A stretch of 64,000 bases of DNA. Origin: Prorocentrum cordatum (lineage: Eukaryota; Sar; Dinophyceae; Prorocentrales; Prorocentraceae). The notes under the pieces were generated by a model. It was given only the letters and a program-made list of their open reading frames with translations, searched no databases and had not been told where the DNA came from. A program made the translations under genes and the position numbers. The stretch lies in contig CAUYUJ010021696.1 in assembly GCA_963575745.1 (NCBI GenBank), forward strand, positions 71,061 through 135,060. The letters are read 5' to 3'. Positions 62,121-64,000 of this stretch are shown here, piece after piece. The stretch's first letter is position 1; every line of letters begins with the position of its first letter.

Positions 62121-62460
62121 GGAGTTCTGGGAACTTGAAGAACACGAAGTGGCCTACAGTTGGCTCCGGGCATTCAAAATCATGCCCAGGAATGGAGTTC
62201 TGGGAACTCGAAGAGCACGAAGTGGCCTACAGTTGGCTATGGGCATTCAAAATGTGGCCCGGGAATGGAGTTCTGGGAACTCGAAGAGCACGAAGTGGCT
62301 TACAGTTGGCTCCGGGCATTCAAAATGTGGCCCGGGAGTGGAGTTCTGGGAGCTCCAAGACCACGAAGTGGCCTACAGTTGGCTCCGGGCATTCAGAATG
62401 TGGCCCGGGAGTGGAGTTCTGGGACCTCGAAGACCACGAAGTGTGTAACTGTTGGCTAAA
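62121..62460. repeat. Exact 73-bp tandem repeat, five units
   Basis: Units start at 62121, 62194, 62267, 62340 and 62413, each with GGAGTTCTGGGAACTCGAAG, CACGAAGTGGCCTACAGTTG and GCTCCGGGCATTCAAAATG. Since 73 is not a multiple of three, successive units are read in different frames although the 600-codon frame passes through them. Confidence 0.95.
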
Positions 62461-62895
62461 ACAAGGTCCCCGGCACCCTCCCCCGGATCGCGCCCAGACC
62501 CCCTTGGGGCGTCATGATGCTTTCTTTTGACCCTACTAGAAACCTATCAGTCTTCGCTGTTAGGTAAAAAATAATCTGGGGACGATGTTTGAACTATGTT
62601 TGGTGATTTTTGATTTTTTTTTGGCGTGTTTTTTATTGTTCGTCCAAAATCCGCCTGTAGGGGGACATGCCCGACATAACACGAATCACGTGCTGAAGGA
62701 CTGGTGGCGGATCTTGGTTGCTTCGTGGGAACTCTTGAAGCCGCTCTGCAGCTGCCCTGGGGCTTCATAGCGCCCCCGTGGGACCACGGTTGGGTCCCTT
62801 CGGCAGCAGAGCGTCGCTCATATTCTTACGTGTTTGGAGCGCCTCCAGTGCGCCAGACACGTCATGGCTTGAAGGCTGTGGGTTGAAAACTATGC

Positions 62896-63130
62896 AGAGG
62901 AGGAGGTGGAGGAGAAGGCGGAGCAGGGGTGGAAGATGGCCAGGGAGGGGGCGGAGGAGGAGGAGGAGGAGGAGGAGGAGGACGATACCCGTCAGTGGGC
63001 GGCCGGCAGCGCTATGCACCCCGCAGATGGGGCGCGGGAGCATGACGTCTCCAGCCGTCTCTGGACAGGCGTCGTCGTCCTCTTCCTCCTCCTCCTCATC
63101 TTCATCATCATCCTGCTCCTCCTCCGTACA
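62896..63130. repeat. GGA then TCC/CATCATC microsatellites
   Basis: GGA triplets at 62896-62985 and TCC/TCATC triplets at 63072-63125 around a short unique segment. Confidence 0.85.
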
Positions 63131-63239
63131 CTTCTAACCTCTAGTAAGAAACACCCCCCCGCCAAGCTGGGTCTCAACGTTTTTTATTTCAAGACAGAGT
63201 TCCAAAAAGCGGATGCAATTTTGTAACCTTTGGATATTG

Positions 63240-63595
63240 CCCCGATCTTCTACCAGATCTTCGTCCAAAGCGTCCTCCAGATCTCCACGTAGATATCCCC
63301 TCAGATCTTCGCCCAGATGATTCTCCAGATGTTCTTCCAAATCTCCCCCAGATCGTCCACAACATGTTCCTCGACATCATCGCCCAGATCCCCTACCAGA
63401 TCTTCCTCCAGGTCTCTGCCAGATCTTCATCCAGGTGTTCCTCAAGATCTCCCACAGATTTGTCTCAGATATCTTGCCAGATCTTCCTCCAGATCTTCAG
63501 CTAGATCTCCCGCCAGATCGTCGCCCAGATCTTCCTCCAGATCTTCCTCCTGATTTCCTTCGGATATTCCTCCAGATCTTCCACCTGAGGCTGCG
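63240..63595. repeat. CCAGATCTTCCTC tandem array
   Basis: About 15-20 degenerate units of 15-24 bp containing CAGATCTTC, making AGATCT sites extremely frequent. It ends about 165 bp before the LC8 exon. Confidence 0.85.
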
Positions 63596-63761
63596 TTAAG
63601 ACAACTCGTTTCCAAAGCTGCCTCTCGCAAGAGTTTAAGAAATTCAGCGAAGCTGGGTCTCGATTTCTCTATCCTGTGGCTGAGACTTTCCAGGGCAATG
63701 TTGGCCGCTTTTGGTGGCCTCCCTCGTCGCCCAAGTGGAATCATCTGGGGTCCCTCCAGAG

Positions 63762-63848
63762 GACATGCAGCAGGACGCCATCGATTGCGCGACACAGGCG
63801 CTCGAGAAGTACAACATCGAGAAGGACATCGCTGCCTTCATCAAGAAG
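63762..63848 (+). CDS. LC8: Dynein light chain LC8-type, second recognised exon
   Basis: Twenty-nine codons reading [20 protein letters not shown], then KDIAAFIKK, the second and third blocks of the LC8 fold (helix alpha1 and start of alpha2). It follows the 5' exon's ADMAE in phase 0. The acceptor is CTCCAGAG at 63761. The next conserved block (FDKKYNP, then WHC) does not follow; instead GACCGG begins, so a GA-type donor at 63849 is likely and the remaining exons (the beta-strand half of the protein) lie beyond 64000. Codon use is G/C-ended and no substitution breaks a core position. The minus-strand frame here is its shadow. Confidence 0.9.
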
Positions 63849-63934
63849 GACCGGCCACAGCGTGGTGCCCTGTCCAGGTCTCAGCCGTTTCCACCCTCAC
63901 TACTGCTGTCTCATCCTCGTGTTCACCATCGTGA

Positions 63935-64000
63935 TTCTCCTCCTCCTCCTCCTCCTCCTCCTCCTCCTCCTCCTCCTCCTCCTCCTCCTCCTCATCCTCC
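63935..64000. repeat. (TCC)n microsatellite running off the edge
   Basis: CTC triplets to the end of the window, presumably inside the next LC8 intron. Confidence 0.93.

Larger units (their letters stand above)
54038..63761 (+). other. Inferred LC8 intron, 9.7 kb
   Basis: GC donor (GCTCGC) and acceptor CCCTCCAGAG. Joining 54037 to 63762 restores ADMAE-DMQQD without gap or insertion. The interval holds a CT microsatellite, about 2.3 kb of unique AT-richer DNA, GGCC/CTTGG repeats, a foldback, the CAGCCT array, the 73-bp array and the AGATCTTC array. Nested genes were sought; only weak open frames were found. Confidence 0.6.

Noticed and set aside
60728-62530. 600-codon Ser/Pro/Gln frame
   Set aside because: The hexamer period keeps the frame open automatically, and the 73-bp units that follow are read in shifting frames, which no repeat protein would do.
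1-64000. CRISPR arrays, bacterial operons, phage or plasmid modules
   Set aside because: No regular direct repeats with unique spacers, no ribosome-binding-site-spaced gene runs and no prokaryotic gene families; tandem repeats here have no spacers.

Overview
The window is nuclear DNA of a dinoflagellate. The decisive sign is at 38576-38597: all 22 bases of the dinoflagellate spliced leader (DinoSL) sit fused to coding-like DNA with no splice donor after them, as expected when a trans-spliced mRNA has been copied back into the genome. Very sparse coding, exons with strong G/C preference at third codon positions, apparent GC-type as well as GT splice donors, very long introns and extreme repeat load all agree. 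A high-GC, long-intron genome of the Prorocentrum or Symbiodiniaceae kind fits, but the species cannot be fixed from sequence alone.

Two genes are identified. An intronless two-pore-domain K+ channel with a C-terminal EF-hand lies at 41582-42637 (+). An LC8-type dynein light chain is split into exons at about 53991-54037 and 63762-63848 (+), separated by an inferred 9.7 kb intron full of repeats; the gene runs off the right edge. I also propose, from reading frame, codon bias, splice sites and phase, a multi-exon polytopic membrane protein at about 7907-13989 (+), a second membrane-protein gene at about 28071-29129 (+), and isolated exon candidates at 703-844, 954-1146, 2299-2420, 34038-34264 and 37995-38061 (+) and 40970-41225 and 52774-53074 (-). 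None of these has a recognised function.

Most of the rest is repeat. (TCC/GGA)n arrays recur through the window; the largest (31440-33062) contains three copies of a GC-rich module. Other arrays include a CGATC-rich array (7060-7480), a 63-bp frame-preserving repeat (22330-23455), a GGATCC-rich palindromic array (23455-25195), a CAGCCT hexamer array with a ~155-bp higher-order period (60720-62110) and an exact 73-bp array (62121-62460). A family built on GGCCTCTTGGGCCGTCTTGG with a recurring AT-richer spacer fills 19670-20185, 36335-37560, 47690-52760, 57490-58200 and 59330-59860. Small foldback or MITE-like elements and dispersed 150-300 bp repeats occur in two to five copies each.

Layout: 0-6 kb exon candidates among TCC arrays and a 100-N gap; 6-7.7 kb minisatellites; 7.9-14 kb membrane-protein gene; 14-20 kb dispersed repeats and sparse unique DNA; 20.5-25.9 kb mosaic inverted repeat and tandem arrays; 26-31 kb GC-rich DNA and the second membrane gene; 31.4-33.1 kb TCC mega-array; 33-38 kb repeats and exon fragments; 38.6-40.3 kb SL-marked retrocopy; 41.6-42.6 kb K+ channel; 43.7-47.3 kb coding-like islands; 47.4-52.8 kb repeat field; 54.0-63.8 kb LC8 intron. 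No operon logic, CRISPR array, rRNA or intact tRNA was seen.
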